A DNA stretch of 35,003 nt, taken from contig JAQCLG010000019.1 in NCBI GenBank assembly GCA_027592745.1, positions 1 through 35,003 on the forward strand, in the 5' to 3' direction. This stretch comes from Pseudomonadota bacterium (lineage in GTDB: Bacteria > Pseudomonadota > Alphaproteobacteria > SP197). Numbering within the stretch: the stretch's first letter is position 1; every line of letters starts with the position of its first letter. The position numbers and the translations under genes are program-made. A model generated the notes under the pieces. It saw only the letters and a list, made by a program, of their open reading frames with translations. It was not told the origin of the DNA and made no database searches. Below, in pieces: positions 33,629 to 35,003 of the stretch.

Positions 33629-34135
33629 ATGAACGAACTGCGTCCCATCGTCCCTGAGGGTTTCGAGGTCCCCGCCGTGCTGGAGCATCCGCGCTTCCGC
33701 CTGCGCATGCTCACCGTCAACGATCTCATCAAGGACTACGACGCGGTCATGACCTCGGTCGCCCATCTGCAGGCGACCTACAGCGCCGTCTCGGGCAGCG
33801 ACTGGCCGGCCAGCCTCACCCTGGAGGAGGACCTCATCGATCTGGGCTGGCACCAGCGCGAGTTCACCCTGGGCACCTCCTTTGCCTACACCGTGATGGC
33901 GCCCGATGGATCCCGCTGCCTGGGCTGCCTCTACATCAACCCGACGCGCAAGGGTGACCACGACGTCGCCGTCACCCTCTGGGTGCGCGCCGACGAACTG
34001 GAAACCGGCCTCGACGGCGCCCTCTACGAGACCGCCCGCACCTGGATCGCCCAGGACTGGCCCTTCGCCAACCCCGCCTTCCCGGGCCGCGCCATCGCGG
34101 CGGCGGACTGGCGCAACCTGCCGGATCGCCCGTGA
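33629..34135 (+). CDS. GNAT-like acetyltransferase-fold protein
   Basis: A 168-residue protein. The C-terminal half resembles the GNAT fold: FAYTVMAPDGSRCLGCLYIN (strand 4 region) and DVAVTLWVRADELETGLDGA, but the Q/RxxGxG/A acetyl-CoA loop is not obvious. The N terminus (FRLRMLTVNDLIKDYDAVMT) and LTLEEDLIDLGWHQREFTLG look like the family's usual substrate side. The ATG at 33629 begins with NELRPIVPEGFEVP. The stop overlaps the SDR start (GTGA), so it is co-transcribed with it. Without a clear cofactor motif, acetyl transfer is uncertain. Confidence 0.62.
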   Translation: MNELRPIVPEGFEVPAVLEHPRFRLRMLTVNDLIKDYDAVMTSVAHLQATYSAVSGSDWPASLTLEEDLIDLGWHQREFTLGTSFAYTVMAPDGSRCLGCLYINPTRKGDHDVAVTLWVRADELETGLDGALYETARTWIAQDWPFANPAFPGRAIAAADWRNLPDRP

Positions 34136-34902
34136 ACCTGCCGTCTCCCCTCGACCTTTCCGGCCGCACCGCGCTCATCACCGGTTCGACCCGCGGCCTT
34201 GGTGCCTCGGCGGCACGATGCCTGGCCGGCCTCGGCGCCACCGTGGCAATCAACGGCCGCGACCCCGCGGTCGTGGCGCAACGCTGCCGCGAGATCGAGG
34301 CTTCCGGCGGCAAGGCGCTCGAAGCCGCCTTCGACGTCACCGACCGTGCCGCCATCGCCGATGCCGTCGCAGGCATCGCCGCAACCCGGGGCGGGCTCGA
34401 CATCCTGGTTGCCAGTGCCGCGTTTTACCTCACCAAGCCCGTCGAGCAGACCAGCGACGACGAGCTGGAGTCCCTCTTTGCCACCAAGTTCTCCTCTGCC
34501 TTCGTCGCCGTGCGTTGTGCCATCCCGCACATGAAGGCGCGCGGCTGGGGCCGCATCGTCCTCGTCTCCAGCATCGGCGTCATCGCCTCGGGCGGGCGCG
34601 CACCCGCCGATGCCGCTGCCTCGGGCGCACTCGCCACGCTGGCCAAGGCGGTCTCGACCAGCCTGGCGCCCCACGGCATCACCTGCAACGCGGTCGCGCC
34701 GGGTTTCATCGACACCGAAATGACCCAGCGTTACCGCGACGAACCGGGCAACGCCGCGTGGATCGCCGGCCGGGTCCCCGCCGGCCGCTGGGGCCGCCCC
34801 GACGAGATCGGCTGGCCGATCGCCTTCCTGTCGACCGAGGCCGCATCCTTCATCACCGGCCACACGCTGATCGTCGACGGCGGCATCACCAGTTCCTACT
34901 GA
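34132..34902 (+). CDS. SDR-family protein with degenerate active site
   Basis: A 256-residue short-chain dehydrogenase-type protein. The nucleotide motif TGSTRGLGASAA and the C-terminal GITCNAVAPGFIDTEM and ITGHTLIVDGGI are typical of classical SDRs, and the catalytic Ser in VLVSSIG is kept. However, the YxxxK is absent: the segment reads RAPADAAASGALATLAKAVS, where relatives have AYAASKGAL, so Tyr becomes Asp and Lys becomes Ser; the NAG motif is ASA. It is probably not an active oxidoreductase on its own. GTG 34132 overlaps the previous stop, and a second SDR gene starts 14 bases after. Confidence 0.88.
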   Translation: MNLPSPLDLSGRTALITGSTRGLGASAARCLAGLGATVAINGRDPAVVAQRCREIEASGGKALEAAFDVTDRAAIADAVAGIAATRGGLDILVASAAFYLTKPVEQTSDDELESLFATKFSSAFVAVRCAIPHMKARGWGRIVLVSSIGVIASGGRAPADAAASGALATLAKAVSTSLAPHGITCNAVAPGFIDTEMTQRYRDEPGNAAWIAGRVPAGRWGRPDEIGWPIAFLSTEAASFITGHTLIVDGGITSSY

Positions 34903-34916
34903 CCGGGGCACGAACG

Positions 34917-35003
34917 ATGCAGCAGGACGCCATCAACCCGAACCCCTTCGACCTCACCGGGCGTGTCGCGCTGGTCACCGGATCGACCCGCGGGCTGGGC
35001 CTG
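34917..35003 (+). CDS. SDR-family oxidoreductase, 5' end (continues beyond window)
   Basis: The first 29 codons of a second SDR begin at ATG 34917 and run off the window. FDLTGRVALVTGSTRGLGL contains the TGxxxGxG dinucleotide motif, nearly the same as in the preceding SDR. The catalytic part is not in the window, so activity cannot be judged. It is on the same strand 14 bases after the degenerate SDR gene, so they are likely a co-transcribed pair, possibly from duplication. Confidence 0.8.
   Translation, partial: MQQDAINPNPFDLTGRVALVTGSTRGLGL

Overview
This is a GC-rich, gene-dense chromosomal window. The gene content (ChvI/ChvG two-component system near pckA, an Hsp20-DUF1150 pair, glutathione-dependent formaldehyde oxidation, class-2 PyrD, urease accessory genes, bactofilin, GTA/phage-type remnants) points to an alphaproteobacterium. 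Rhodospirillales or a related order is my inference; nothing in the window fixes the genus. I saw no tRNA, rRNA, CRISPR array or intact insertion sequence.

Layout. 1-3.5 kb: the 3' two thirds of polA, then a leftward ArsR - SRPBCC - DUF899 operon with a palindromic operator on the arsR start codon and an in-frame amber codon in the SRPBCC gene. 3.5-9 kb: a cold-shock gene with a hairpin-rich leader, leftward pckA and a HugZ-like flavin/heme protein, then the rightward chvI-chvG envelope-stress pair. ChvG overlaps an M23 peptidase gene that carries a second in-frame amber codon. 10-12.8 kb: three leftward EamA transporters. 12.9-15.8 kb: hsp20-DUF1150 behind a convincing RpoH promoter, and adhC-fghA for formaldehyde detoxification. 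16-20 kb: a small secreted protein, a HAD phosphatase/phosphotransferase pair, a uracil-DNA glycosylase-family protein, a LysE exporter and a tandem universal stress protein with an FNR/FixK-like box. 20-23.6 kb: an orphan PAS histidine kinase, pyrD and a class IV aminotransferase. 23.8-27.2 kb: a membrane-anchored small protein, a methyltransferase and a MoxR ATPase/VWA pair. 27.2-29.8 kb: a compact leftward ureE-ureF-ureG-ureD operon without urease structural genes, with a ten-base homopolymer at the start of ureD. 29.9-32.2 kb: a fourth EamA transporter, a small unknown gene, a bactofilin, and two truncated phage/GTA-like genes joined head to head. 32.2-35 kb: a dense palindromic repeat block, an AlkX/YcaQ-like DNA glycosylase, a GNAT-like protein, and two consecutive SDR genes, the first of which lacks the catalytic Tyr and Lys.

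Most of the window is ordinary core or near-core sequence. I did not find a clear, complete, undescribed system. The items most worth a second look are the SDR pair with a degenerate active site, the homopolymer in ureD, the two amber-interrupted genes, the holin/S24 deletion scar and the adjacent palindrome array.
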